Assembly: GCF_019702925.1 (NCBI RefSeq)
Contig: NZ_AP024713.1
Location: forward strand, 1,426,001-1,490,000
Source: Campylobacter sp. 19-13652
GTDB lineage: Bacteria > Campylobacterota > Campylobacteria > Campylobacterales > Campylobacteraceae
DNA length: 64,000 nucleotides
Reading direction: 5' to 3'
Shown: one piece after another, positions 45,637-56,483 of the stretch
Layout: each line of letters opens with the position of its first letter
Position numbering within the stretch: position 1 is the first letter of the stretch
Position numbers and translations under genes: made by a program
Notes under the pieces: generated by a model
Database searches by the model: none
Told to the model about the DNA's origin: nothing
The model's input: only the letters and a program-made list of their open reading frames with translations

Positions 45637-45943
45637 ATCGTTCCTTTAAGTTATTTTTAATATTTCTTAGCTCCTTTTACCATAACAAAAAATTTTAAAT
45701 TTGACAAATTTTAATGGTATTTTAAGCGTGCAAAATCCCCATATCTTTGATTTGGTGTGGTTTTTTGGTACTTGCGAAAGTAACGTGGGGCGCGCATAAA
45801 TTAAACGCGCAGTTTTTAAGCCCACGAGGATTTAATAGTGCGTGGCTTTTGCGCTACTTTGCGTAAAGAGTGATAATAAAGCCCCTGTGGTTTTAGGGGG
45901 GGGGCGATTTGTGAAACGTAAATTTAACTTGCCAAAAAGCTGG
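45637..45943. other. Spacer with hairpins and a poly-G9 tract
   Basis: No gene. It contains consecutive short hairpins (ACTT-GCGA-AAGT, GCGCG-N10-CGCGC, CTTT-GCGT-AAAG) and nine G at 45896-45904, whose first G residues can pair with CCCCT at 45882-45886. It lies after the ATPase gene and upstream of the BCCT gene, both leftward. The core motif of the structured repeats is absent. Confidence 0.5.
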
Positions 45944-48235
45944 CTAGTTTTGCCATAAAATTGCGAGATTTTCGCCGTAAATGTCGGTGCGTTTTGGGCT
46001 TAAAAACATCTCGTTTATCTGTATGTTTCTTATGTCGTTTTTCTCTTTTATGACTAGAATTTGCTCTTTGTAAACCTCATTTAGCCTAGCTATTTCAAGC
46101 TCTAGTCCCTCTACGCTAGCTTCGCTGCTTTTTACATCGCCTCGCTCTTTTATCACTCGATTTGCGCTTCTTGCGCCTGAGGCTAGCTTAGATGCGTTTG
46201 TGCTAGAGAGGATTTTTTTAGAGCCAAAAATCGCCCCAAGAATGCTAGCGCCTATACTAATAGCTGCGTCTATTCCGCTTTTTTTAAGCTCGTCTTTTTC
46301 TTTTTCTAGCTTTAAAATAGCCTGATTTAGCTTTGTCTCTAGCTTTGATTTTTCTTTTTCAAATTTATCACCAAGCTCGCTTAGCTCGATATTTGCCAGC
46401 TCATCGCACCTGCTTGCAAGCCTAGCACAAAAGCTCTCTTTGCTCTCATTTGGCTCTGAGAAAATCCCAGCTGCGCTAAAAATTTTTAGCTTATAATCCC
46501 TGTAAATGTAGTCCTTAAACTCACGGCTAAACTCTTTTAAATTTTTTGCATTTAAAATTATACTAGGCAGGCTGTAATACTCGCTCGTTGCAGGCTTTTG
46601 GTCGCTATATGCGCTCTTGTTGCTCTCATAAGCCTCGCTAAAATCAAGCCTTTTTAAGCTCTCATCAAGGTATAAAACAAGGCTTAAATCCTTAGTAATA
46701 TCAACCCCTTTTTTAGCGTCATTAAAACGCACTTTGGCATTTGCTAACAAATAAGGCTCAAGCGCACCATTATTTTTGGCGTTAAAAAGCTGAGGTATTT
46801 CATCAGATAGTAGTGGCGAGCCAAAGGTCTGGCTTTGCGTGGTTTTATGGGGTGTCTGCGGCTCTTGTTTTGCTTTTTTGCTAGCCATTAAATTTGAAAT
46901 TTGCTCTTTATTTAGTGGGCCTTTTAGGTAGCTTAGCGCCCAGCGTGTGGTGATTTTATCAATGCTATCTTTATTTATATTTTTAACCAAAAAATTGCGC
47001 TTTTGCAAATTTGAAATACTATCCTCAAGCTGAGATTTGCTAGCCCCTTTAAGCGTGCTAAGCCCATCAATCACTCGAGCTTTATCCTGCGCAGTCTGAA
47101 GTCTGCCGATAAACCACGTGCCTATGTTGCTAAGCCCTTTATAGTCGATATCGACTGGATTTTGCGTGCTTAGCACCACACCTATGCCAAAGGCGCGTGC
47201 TTGCTTTAGTAGCGTTAGCATTGGGGTTTTTGAGCTAGGGTTTTGATTTGGCGGGAAAAAGCCAAAAATTTCATCCATATATAGCACCATTTTAAGCGAG
47301 CCCAGGCCCTCGCTTTGGCGCATAAAAGAGATTATTTCATTTAGCAAAATCGTTACAAAAAACATCCTCTCGCTATCGCTTAAATGCGCTATGCTAAAGA
47401 TATTGCACCGCGCTTTGCCTTCGCTATTAAAAAGCATATTTTTAATATCCAGCCGCTCTCCATTTTGCCACGGCGCAAAGCTAGGGCTTGCTAGTAGTGC
47501 ATTTAGCTTCATCGCTAGTTTTAGCCGCTCATTTTGCGGATAGAAAGTCTTTAAATCAAATACGCCAAGCTTGCTAAATGGTGGATTTGCGATAAGCTCT
47601 ATGAGCTGCGGCAGAGTAAGGCTTGAGTTTTGTTTAAATTTATCCATAAAAATGGAGCAGATGAGCAAAAACTCCCTAGAAGTTGCGTCTATGTCCATTT
47701 CAAGCAAAGATAGCAGAGAGCTTGTAAGCGTAGCTGAATATTCGCTTAAGCTCTCATCATCAAGCCCCACCGCTCTAAACTCCCCAAGTAGCGCCACGCC
47801 AGCCCCAGCGCTACTTTTTGGCGTAAAGATGGTAAAATCGCAGCTATCTTTAAATAGCCCCACACGAGCCTTATCCTGATATGTCCGCTCTAGTCCGTCT
47901 TGCCATTTTTGCGCTTCACTTTTGGCGTATTCTAGTGGGCTTAGCCCAGAGTTTTTGGCTTCGTTTTCATCGACGTAGGGCAAAAACTCATCTGCGCTTA
48001 AATCCCTAAAAGCGAGCAATAAATTTGTCATATCACCCTTTGGGTCGATGATAATAGTCGGAATATTGTCTATGCACGCCTCTTCAAGTAGTGTGATACC
48101 AAGCCCGGTCTTACCGCTACCTGTCATCCCGATGATGGCTGCGTGCGTGGTTAGGTCTTTGCTTTTATAGATAAATGGCTCATCATCGCTAAGCCCTAAA
48201 TAAAACGACTTTATATCCTCTTTTATGCTCTGCAT
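45944..48235 (-). CDS. HerA/FtsK-like ATPase (DUF87/DUF853 type) with coiled coil
   Basis: 763 residues. Walker A is GMTGSGKTGLGITLL near the N-terminus, followed by IIIDPKGDMTNLL; Walker B is VLYMDEIFGFFPP and a later STQNPVDIDYKGLSNIGTWF segment is typical of the HerA/VirB4 group. The C-terminal third has coiled coils (ELSELGDKFEKEKSKLETKL) flanking a small-residue hydrophobic stretch AISIGASILGAIFGSKK. Such ATPases move DNA or act as helicases; this long form is often annotated only as ATP-binding protein. No nuclease or Sir2 partner sits beside it, so a defence role is not supported. Confidence 0.75.
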   Translation of the reverse strand: MQSIKEDIKSFYLGLSDDEPFIYKSKDLTTHAAIIGMTGSGKTGLGITLLEEACIDNIPTIIIDPKGDMTNLLLAFRDLSADEFLPYVDENEAKNSGLSPLEYAKSEAQKWQDGLERTYQDKARVGLFKDSCDFTIFTPKSSAGAGVALLGEFRAVGLDDESLSEYSATLTSSLLSLLEMDIDATSREFLLICSIFMDKFKQNSSLTLPQLIELIANPPFSKLGVFDLKTFYPQNERLKLAMKLNALLASPSFAPWQNGERLDIKNMLFNSEGKARCNIFSIAHLSDSERMFFVTILLNEIISFMRQSEGLGSLKMVLYMDEIFGFFPPNQNPSSKTPMLTLLKQARAFGIGVVLSTQNPVDIDYKGLSNIGTWFIGRLQTAQDKARVIDGLSTLKGASKSQLEDSISNLQKRNFLVKNINKDSIDKITTRWALSYLKGPLNKEQISNLMASKKAKQEPQTPHKTTQSQTFGSPLLSDEIPQLFNAKNNGALEPYLLANAKVRFNDAKKGVDITKDLSLVLYLDESLKRLDFSEAYESNKSAYSDQKPATSEYYSLPSIILNAKNLKEFSREFKDYIYRDYKLKIFSAAGIFSEPNESKESFCARLASRCDELANIELSELGDKFEKEKSKLETKLNQAILKLEKEKDELKKSGIDAAISIGASILGAIFGSKKILSSTNASKLASGARSANRVIKERGDVKSSEASVEGLELEIARLNEVYKEQILVIKEKNDIRNIQINEMFLSPKRTDIYGENLAILWQN

Positions 48236-48393
48236 GCTCCTGCCTTTTATTAAATTTAAACGCTATTTTAGCATATTTAGCCCTTATACTCAGGCTGCTT
48301 AGCCCATACTGCCTGCGCCAAAGCAGACGTAGTGTTGCTAGGTCATTTCGCCGCTTATTTTTAAAGTGCTCAAATTTTGTAGCCTGTCTATGA

Positions 48394-48399
48394 TATAAT
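48394..48399 (+). promoter_or_regulatory. -10 box of the small exported protein gene
   Basis: GATATAAT with the TATAAT hexamer 30 bases before the ATG at 48429. Confidence 0.55.
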
Positions 48400-48428
48400 C
48401 ATAAGAATATTTTTAAAGGATACGCTTT

Positions 48429-48866
48429 ATGAAAAAAATGCTCTTAGCCTCACTTTTGTTTTGCACTTTCATTTTCGCTGCTGATAATAGTGCATTAGAT
48501 AAAGTAAAAATACTTAAGAGTATGACTGCTGCTAAAGCAGCTAAGTATTTAGTTGATGATATGAAGCCATTTTTGCCATTAAATGTTGAGCCAGGTGATG
48601 TTATAGTAGATATAAAAAATGATGGAACTACCTTAGAATACGTCCATACTTTACTTAATACCATAGCTTTTTCTATCAGCAAAATGAAAGAGGAGGATTA
48701 TCCTTTAACGGGCAGGCTTGTTAAAGGAGTTGAGGTTGATAAACTCTGCTCTAACGAAAGCAATCGCTCTTTAATGGAGGGTGGTTTGGTGTATAAACAT
48801 ACTTACTTCATAAACTCTAAAAAAGCATTTGATTATGAGGTAGGTATTGGTGATTGCAGGGAGTAA
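48429..48866 (+). CDS. Small exported protein of unknown function
   Basis: 145 residues. The signal peptide (MKKMLLASLLFCTFIFAA) is probably cut before DNS. The mature domain contains two Cys (KLCSNES and GIGDCRE) that could form a disulfide in the periplasm. I recognise no family. It is AT-rich compared with its neighbours, has its own promoter and an AAAGGA site, and is followed at once by repeat copy C, consistent with a transferred single-gene unit. Confidence 0.65.
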   Translation: MKKMLLASLLFCTFIFAADNSALDKVKILKSMTAAKAAKYLVDDMKPFLPLNVEPGDVIVDIKNDGTTLEYVHTLLNTIAFSISKMKEEDYPLTGRLVKGVEVDKLCSNESNRSLMEGGLVYKHTYFINSKKAFDYEVGIGDCRE

Positions 48867-48883
48867 AATATTTTTAGGGCTTT

Positions 48884-49209
48884 TCTTTGCTTTTTGGCTA
48901 GCTCGTCTCGCTTTGGCTTGATTTCGCTTTTTAAGCCAGCTCGTCTCGTGAGTGCTTTTTGCGGAGCTTCGCCATTTTCAATGCTCACATACTTTATGTA
49001 TGCTCCGCTTGAAAATGGCTCACAACCCCAAAAATCATCTCACGATACTTCGCATATAGCCATTCCGTGCGGAGTAGTCGCCAGCCGTTGCGATTTAAAT
49101 TTGTTACTTAACAAATTTAAATATCAGCGACCCATTACACGTGTGGTTGTCAAGGGGTGGGGCGACAGGCGCAAAAAAAAGAATTTAAACCCAAACAAAA
49201 CCAAAGTTT
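48884..49209 (+). repeat. Structured 3'-end repeat, copy C
   Basis: It begins about 17 bases after the small exported protein stop with TTTTCTTTGCTTTTTGG and contains AGCTCGTCTCG twice. From 48933 to 49162 it is nearly identical to copy A (offset 6620); after that it matches copy B (GACAGGCGC, an A-rich run, GAATTTAAACCC). It therefore looks like the most complete version. Paired segments: 48946-48952 with 49039-49045; 49048-49054 with 49068-49074; 49093-49105 with 49110-49122; 49128-49132 with 49145-49149. Confidence 0.8.
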
Positions 49210-49457
49210 CTGCGGTTTTGTTCATTTTAACGTCAAAAAACAAAGTTTAAATTTACACCACCATATTTCACGATTTAAATTTGAAAAAAGTCAAACTTAA
49301 ATGAAAGCAATGTCTCATACGTACAGTTAAACAACTTAATATAACCCTTTACGTAGCGCAAAACAAAAGCTTCAAATAAGCGCATAACTCAAACGCCATG
49401 CAAAAGCAAAGCCAAATTTAGACCAAAATCAAAGCCCGATAGGCTGCACAGAGCTCG
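49210..49457. other. Spacer between repeat copy C and dnaE, nothing identified
   Basis: AT-rich DNA with several AAATTTAA motifs. No open frame, promoter or clear hairpin that I can support. It lies beyond the 3' end of dnaE. Confidence 0.5.
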
Positions 49458-52400
49458 CTAGCTTACTAAAAGCTCCTTTGCGCCGTTTATAAACTCGTCT
49501 CTAACGATAAAATCGGTATTATAAGCCAGCATTTTATCGTTAGCTTGCACCTTTATGACAAGCCTTTTTGTCGCGCTTGTCCTAGCCTCCCTATCCTCTG
49601 CTATGCAGCGGCGATAAAGCTCAGCAACCTTTTTCTTATCAAGCGAGGCTAGATTTAAAACAAGCTCGACAACGCCTGTTATGACTATCTTTTGCGCTTG
49701 TGCACTAGCGCTATTTTCAAAGCTGCCTTTGTTGTAGCCGTCCTTTTTGTACGAACGCTGAGCCTTTACCTTAAAGTTTAAATTCGCCGCATCATCTAGG
49801 CTTAAAACCTCTCTTACACGCATGTTTACAAACTGATCTCTACGCTCAAACTCCACCCTAAAAGCTTGCGGCGCGTCCTTTTGCTCGTCATTTAGCCGCT
49901 CAACGCTCTTTAGCTCACGCTCAAAAACGGTCGCCTCGATGTTGCCATGCAAATCTAAAAGCTTAAGGGTGGCTATTTTCTTGCCACTTTTTGTTATTCT
50001 AGTTACCACATCCTCTATCTTTGCGACTACCATTATTTCGGCATTTTCAGGTAGCTCGTCAAATTCAGAGCTTAATGTGTAATTTATCCTTGAAATGTCC
50101 TCCCTAAACTCATCAAGAGGGTGTCCACTGATATAAATTCCCACACTCTCTTGCTCAAATTTAAGCTTGGTTTTTTGGTCAAATTCATTCTTTATCTCAT
50201 CCATTTTTACCTGAACTTTACCCATGCTATCATCATCACCAAATAGACTCTCAGCCTTTTCTTTTCGGATTTTTCCAGCATCCTTGCAAGCTTCTATTAT
50301 GATTTCAACGTTTTGCATTAGCATTAATCTAGTGTGTCCAAAAATATCAAAGCTTCCTGATTTTATAAGACTTTCAACGACTTTTTTATTGACTTTAAAG
50401 GCATCCACTCTGGATACAAAATCACTCATATCCTTATACTCTCCGCCCTCGTTTCGCTCACCTATTATGTTTTCTATCGCTGTCTCTCCTACGCCTTTAA
50501 TAGCGCAAAATCCAAAGACGATTGCATCCTTACCATCTTTTTTAGTAACACTAAACTCATTTGCCGAGTGGTTTATCGATGGCGGTAAAAGCTCGATATT
50601 TAGGCGTTTACACTCATCTATGTAGCGCACAATTTTATCGACATTATTTTTCTCACTCGTTAAAAGTGCCGCCATAAACTCAGCTGGATAATAGGTCTTT
50701 AAATACGCAGTTTGAAAGGTGATGTAAGCGTAGGCTGCGGAGTGAGATTTATTAAATCCATATCCTGCAAATTTTACGATTAATTCAAACAGATCATCGG
50801 CCTTTTGCCCGTCTAGCCCATTTTTAACAGCACCAGCGACAAACTCGCCCTTTAGCTTATCCATCTCCTCTTTTATCTTTTTACCCATAGCACGGCGCAC
50901 GAGATCGGCTCCACCTAGGCTAAAACCGCCTATGCTTTGAACGATTTGCATGACCTGCTCTTGATAAACTATGACGCCATATGTTGGAGCCAAAATCGGC
51001 TCAAGCTCGTCAAAAGCATATGTTATCGCTGCTCGTCCGTGCTTTCGTTCGACAAAGTCATCGAGCATACCGCTCTCCATAGGCCCTGGACGATAAAGTG
51101 CAAGCATCGCAATAACGTCCTCAAAGCAGTCAGGGCGCAGACTAGCACCAAGCTTGCGCATACCTTCGCTTTCTACCTGAAATATCCCTATCGCATGTCC
51201 GCCTGCAAGCATCTCATAGACTTTTGCGTCGTTTTTATCGATTTGCTCCCAAATTATCTCCTTGCCGTAGCGCTGCTTAATTAGCTTTATAGCATTATCT
51301 ATCACAGTTAGGGTCTTAAGTCCCAAAAAGTCAAATTTGATTAAATCAACATCCTCAAGATACTTTAAGCTATACTGCGTTACGAAGTGATTTTCTTCGC
51401 TATTGCTCTGCTTAAAAAGCGGAGTTTTATTCCATAGCTCATCATTGCTTATTACCACGCCAGCTGCATGCTGTCCTGCATTTCGGTTAAGCCCTTCTAA
51501 ATCAAGAGCAAACTTCCACACCTCAGCCGCCTTTGCGTCAGTATCTAGTAGCTTTTTAATCTCTGGTTCTTTATTAAACGCTCCCTCAAGCGTGATACCC
51601 AGCTCATCTGGGATTAGCTTTGCCATAGCGTCTGCTTCAGAGTATGGCATACCGCACACTCTTGCGACGTCCCTAATAACGCCCTTTGCCAAAAGCTTAC
51701 CAAATGTTATAACGCCAGCGACGTTAAATTTGCCATACTTTTCGATGACATAATCAATTATCTCCCCTCGCCTATCCTGACAAAAATCGACGTCAATATC
51801 GGGCATGCTTACGCGCTCTGGGTTTAGAAATCTCTCAAAAAGTAGACTATAAGGTATGGGGTCAAGGTCGGTTATTTTTAGCGCATACGCGACTAGGCTT
51901 CCAGCCGCTGAGCCTCGCCCAGGTCCCACTGGCACGCCACGCTTTTTGGCTTCGTTGATAAAATCCCAAACTATCATCATATAACCAGGGAAGTTCATCT
52001 TGTTAATAATATCAATCTCCCTTTGCAGGCGGTCTTTATAAATTTGATGCTGCTCCTCGGAGATAAACTTAAGCCTCTCATCAAGCCCTTTTTTACACTC
52101 TGCTTCAAAAAACACAGCGTCATTTTTAAAGCTATATCGCTCACTTGGCTCTGGCAGGGCTATACCACGCTCGGCAGCGTATTCGATGGTAAATTTAAAA
52201 TTCGGAGGAGTTGCGTCACCTAGCTTTATCTCAAGATTACATTTATCCACTATCTCTTGGGTATTTTCTATCACTTCTGGCATATCAAGAAAAAGGCGCT
52301 TCATATCATCAGGGGTCTTTAAATAAAACTCATGAATGGTATTTGGCATGTCAGCACCTGAGATGTATTTATAAATTTCTTGCGATTTTGAGCGGTCTTT

Positions 52401-53054
52401 GTAGATATAATGCACGTCATTTGTTGCGACCATTTTTATATCAAGCTCTTTTGCTATCCTTAAAAGCTGATCATCAATATCTCTTTGATCGCTTATGCCA
52501 TGGCGCATAATCTCAAGGTAAAAATCATCGCCAAATATCTCCTTATACTCCGCAGCCACTGCCTTTGCCGCCTCATATCCCTTTGCACCATTTCTTACAT
52601 TTCGTTCGTTGTTTATGTTTAGATTCCAGCTCACCTCACCCTGCAAGCAAGCCCCAGTGCAGACTATGCCCTCAGTGTGTTCGCGTAGGAGCTTTTTGTT
52701 TATGCGTGGGTTGTAGTAAAAGCCCTCAATAAAGCTCATTGAGCTAAGATACATTAAATTCTTATACCCTATTTCATTTTTGGCTAGGAGTATGAGGTGA
52801 AAGCGGTTTCTAGTACTTTTATCGCCTAAATCGTCCATATTATGAATATAAGCCTCAATGCCGATAAGCGGCTTTATACCATAGCTTTTCATCGTCTTAT
52901 AAAAATCAATCGCGCCAAACATATTACCATGATCGGTTATTGCCGCGCTTGTAACGCCTTGTTCTTTTAGCACTTTTGCTAGCTCTTTTATCTTGTTTGT
53001 GCCATCAAGCATTGAGTATTCGGTGTGTAAATGTAAATGTGTAAAATCGCTCAT
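49458..53054 (-). CDS. dnaE: DNA polymerase III alpha subunit
   Basis: 1198 residues, the replicative polymerase. Domains in order: PHP (HLHLHTEYSMLDG, residues 6-18), polymerase core with catalytic acids in PDIDVDFCQDRRGE, the AGQHAAGVVIS and GYGFNKSHSAAYAYI blocks of the palm and fingers, helix-hairpin-helix (GFCAIKGVGETAIENII), and a C-terminal OB fold (AEIMVVAKIEDVVTRITKSG). An AAAGGAT site precedes the ATG. It is a single leftward gene, divergent from the DMT transporter. Confidence 0.97.
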   Translation of the reverse strand: MSDFTHLHLHTEYSMLDGTNKIKELAKVLKEQGVTSAAITDHGNMFGAIDFYKTMKSYGIKPLIGIEAYIHNMDDLGDKSTRNRFHLILLAKNEIGYKNLMYLSSMSFIEGFYYNPRINKKLLREHTEGIVCTGACLQGEVSWNLNINNERNVRNGAKGYEAAKAVAAEYKEIFGDDFYLEIMRHGISDQRDIDDQLLRIAKELDIKMVATNDVHYIYKDRSKSQEIYKYISGADMPNTIHEFYLKTPDDMKRLFLDMPEVIENTQEIVDKCNLEIKLGDATPPNFKFTIEYAAERGIALPEPSERYSFKNDAVFFEAECKKGLDERLKFISEEQHQIYKDRLQREIDIINKMNFPGYMMIVWDFINEAKKRGVPVGPGRGSAAGSLVAYALKITDLDPIPYSLLFERFLNPERVSMPDIDVDFCQDRRGEIIDYVIEKYGKFNVAGVITFGKLLAKGVIRDVARVCGMPYSEADAMAKLIPDELGITLEGAFNKEPEIKKLLDTDAKAAEVWKFALDLEGLNRNAGQHAAGVVISNDELWNKTPLFKQSNSEENHFVTQYSLKYLEDVDLIKFDFLGLKTLTVIDNAIKLIKQRYGKEIIWEQIDKNDAKVYEMLAGGHAIGIFQVESEGMRKLGASLRPDCFEDVIAMLALYRPGPMESGMLDDFVERKHGRAAITYAFDELEPILAPTYGVIVYQEQVMQIVQSIGGFSLGGADLVRRAMGKKIKEEMDKLKGEFVAGAVKNGLDGQKADDLFELIVKFAGYGFNKSHSAAYAYITFQTAYLKTYYPAEFMAALLTSEKNNVDKIVRYIDECKRLNIELLPPSINHSANEFSVTKKDGKDAIVFGFCAIKGVGETAIENIIGERNEGGEYKDMSDFVSRVDAFKVNKKVVESLIKSGSFDIFGHTRLMLMQNVEIIIEACKDAGKIRKEKAESLFGDDDSMGKVQVKMDEIKNEFDQKTKLKFEQESVGIYISGHPLDEFREDISRINYTLSSEFDELPENAEIMVVAKIEDVVTRITKSGKKIATLKLLDLHGNIEATVFERELKSVERLNDEQKDAPQAFRVEFERRDQFVNMRVREVLSLDDAANLNFKVKAQRSYKKDGYNKGSFENSASAQAQKIVITGVVELVLNLASLDKKKVAELYRRCIAEDREARTSATKRLVIKVQANDKMLAYNTDFIVRDEFINGAKELLVS

Positions 53055-53144
53055 TTTTTATCCTTTATATTTTGACATTTTAGCAAGCATTTGCTTTAAG
53101 GCTTTTAAATTGGAAGCAAAAATTTTTCTCGTTTTAAGTCTGTT

Positions 53145-53150
53145 TATAAT
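53145..53150 (+). promoter_or_regulatory. -10 box of the DMT transporter / kdsA operon
   Basis: GTTTATAAT with TATAAT 31 bases before the ATG at 53181. Confidence 0.6.
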
Positions 53151-53180
53151 AAAATACTTTTTTAAATTTAAGGAGAAAGT

Positions 53181-54874
<1,694 letters not shown>

Positions 54875-54877
54875 ATG

Positions 54878-55348
54878 ATGAAAATAATCGAAGGCAAGCT
54901 AAGACTAAACGGCGATGAGCGAGTGGCGATAATTAACGCACGCTTTAACCACATCATCACAGACAGGCTCGTAGAAGGGGCAAAGGACGCCTTCATCCGC
55001 CACGGCGGCGATGAAGAGAAGCTAAGCCTAATCCTAGTGCCAGGGGCGTTTGAGATACCTTTTGCCCTGCAAAAAGCGTGCGAGAGCGGTAAATTTGACG
55101 CCATCTGCTGCGTGGGAGCGGTCATCCGTGGTAGCACTCCACATTTTGATTATGTAAGTGCCGAGATGACAAAGGGCATAGCAAATGTAACGCTAAAATA
55201 CGGCCTGCCTGTAAGCTTTGGCGTGCTAACGACTGATAGCATAGAGCAAGCGATAGAGCGAGCTGGCTCAAAGGTCGGAAACAAGGGCTTTGAAGCGATG
55301 ACAGGCGTGATTGAAATGCTAAATCTTTACTCAAATTTAAAGGGCTAA
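54878..55348 (+). CDS. ribH: 6,7-dimethyl-8-ribityllumazine synthase
   Basis: 156 residues, the usual length. It makes lumazine, the penultimate step to riboflavin. Motifs: [44 protein letters not shown] and [15 protein letters not shown]. The second of two adjacent ATGs is chosen: it gives the family start MKIIEGKL and better spacing from AAAAGG. It follows kdsA by three bases. Confidence 0.95.
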   Translation: MKIIEGKLRLNGDERVAIINARFNHIITDRLVEGAKDAFIRHGGDEEKLSLILVPGAFEIPFALQKACESGKFDAICCVGAVIRGSTPHFDYVSAEMTKGIANVTLKYGLPVSFGVLTTDSIEQAIERAGSKVGNKGFEAMTGVIEMLNLYSNLKG

Positions 55349-55349
55349 A

Positions 55350-55745
55350 ATGGCGACAAGACATCAGGCTAGACAGGCGGTAGTATCGCTGCTTTACGCA
55401 GATGAGCTAAGCGGTATAAATGATCAATTTTTGGATGAGTTTTTAGAGGGTAAAAAGATAAGAAACGAAAGGCGCACTCAGGTAGAGGCGAGCCTAAATG
55501 GCATAAGCGAAAACTTAGAAAAAATAGACGCTATTATAAATGAAAATTTAAAAGAGCATAAAGTCGCTGAACTGGGCGTTATAGAGAGAGCTATTTTAAG
55601 GCTTGGGGTGTATGAGATGAAATTTAGCGATACAGACGCTCCAGTAATCATAAACGAAGCCATCGAACTAGCCAAAGAGCTCGGTAGCGAAAGTGCGCCA
55701 AAGCTCGTAAATGGCGTGCTTGATGCGATTAAAAAGGCGCAATAG
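55350..55745 (+). CDS. nusB: Transcription antitermination factor NusB
   Basis: 131 residues, all helical. It starts ATRHQARQAVVSLLYA and ends PKLVNGVLDAIKKA, both typical. NusB with NusE binds boxA in rRNA leaders. It lies between ribH and pyrF, a common bacterial pairing with ribH. Confidence 0.94.
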   Translation: MATRHQARQAVVSLLYADELSGINDQFLDEFLEGKKIRNERRTQVEASLNGISENLEKIDAIINENLKEHKVAELGVIERAILRLGVYEMKFSDTDAPVIINEAIELAKELGSESAPKLVNGVLDAIKKAQ

Positions 55746-56423
55746 ATGAAGCTTTGCGTGGCGCTTGACCTACCTAGCCTTGAGCAAAACTTGGCTCTAG
55801 CCAAAGAACTAAAGGGCATGGATTTGTGGCTAAAAGTGGGCATGAGAGAGTTTTACGCTAGTGGAACAAGCGGCATAAATGAGCTAAAAAATCTTGGATT
55901 TAAGCTATTTTTAGATCTAAAACTACACGACATACCAAACACAATGGCAAATGCGGCCTTGGTGCTTGCAGACCTTGAAATAGACATGATAAATCTACAC
56001 GCAAGCGCTGGAAAGATAGCCATGCAAACTGTAATAAACGCCCTAAATATCCGCACCTCTCGCCCTCTTGTACTAGCTGTTTCAGCCCTTACTAGCTTTA
56101 GCGATAACGAATTTAAAAAGGTATACAATAAAAACATAGACAAAGCAGTCATAGACATGAGTAAAGCGGCGTACGAGGCTGGGGTTGATGGCATGGTCTG
56201 TTCGGTATTTGAAAGCGATAAGATAAAATCAGCAACAAGTGATAAATTTATCACTCTAACGCCAGGCATTCGCCCCTTTGGTGAAAGTGCGGCAGATCAA
56301 AGCAGGGTAGCCGATATAGCCAGTGCAAAAGCCCATAAAAGCGACTTTATTGTAGTTGGACGCCCGATATATGAAGCCCAAAAACCAAAAGAGGTAGTAG
56401 AGGCTATATTAAGTCATTTTTAA
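55746..56423 (+). CDS. pyrF: Orotidine-5'-phosphate decarboxylase
   Basis: 225 residues, TIM barrel, last step of UMP synthesis. The catalytic Asp-Lys-Asp network is in [15 protein letters not shown], and TPGIRPFG with VVGRPIYEA forms the phosphate site. The ATG follows the nusB stop directly. Confidence 0.95.
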   Translation: MKLCVALDLPSLEQNLALAKELKGMDLWLKVGMREFYASGTSGINELKNLGFKLFLDLKLHDIPNTMANAALVLADLEIDMINLHASAGKIAMQTVINALNIRTSRPLVLAVSALTSFSDNEFKKVYNKNIDKAVIDMSKAAYEAGVDGMVCSVFESDKIKSATSDKFITLTPGIRPFGESAADQSRVADIASAKAHKSDFIVVGRPIYEAQKPKEVVEAILSHF

Positions 56424-56483
56424 AGCTTTTTAAATTTATTTTCGCTAAAATAGCGACGATTTTATATTTTTGAAGGATTTGAC

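Noticed and set aside
45944-48235. Anti-phage defence system built on the HerA-like ATPase
   Set aside because: No adjacent nuclease, Sir2 or other effector gene; the neighbours are a transporter and a small exported protein.
15400-49209. attC-like sites of integron gene cassettes
   Set aside because: The placement (3' of genes, same orientation) fits, but the length, the loop and the lack of core-site consensus or an integrase do not. I kept the neutral description of structured 3'-end elements.
42302-49215. CRISPR array or insertion sequence
   Set aside because: The repeats are too few, long and widely separated for CRISPR, and no transposase or terminal inverted repeats were found anywhere in the window.
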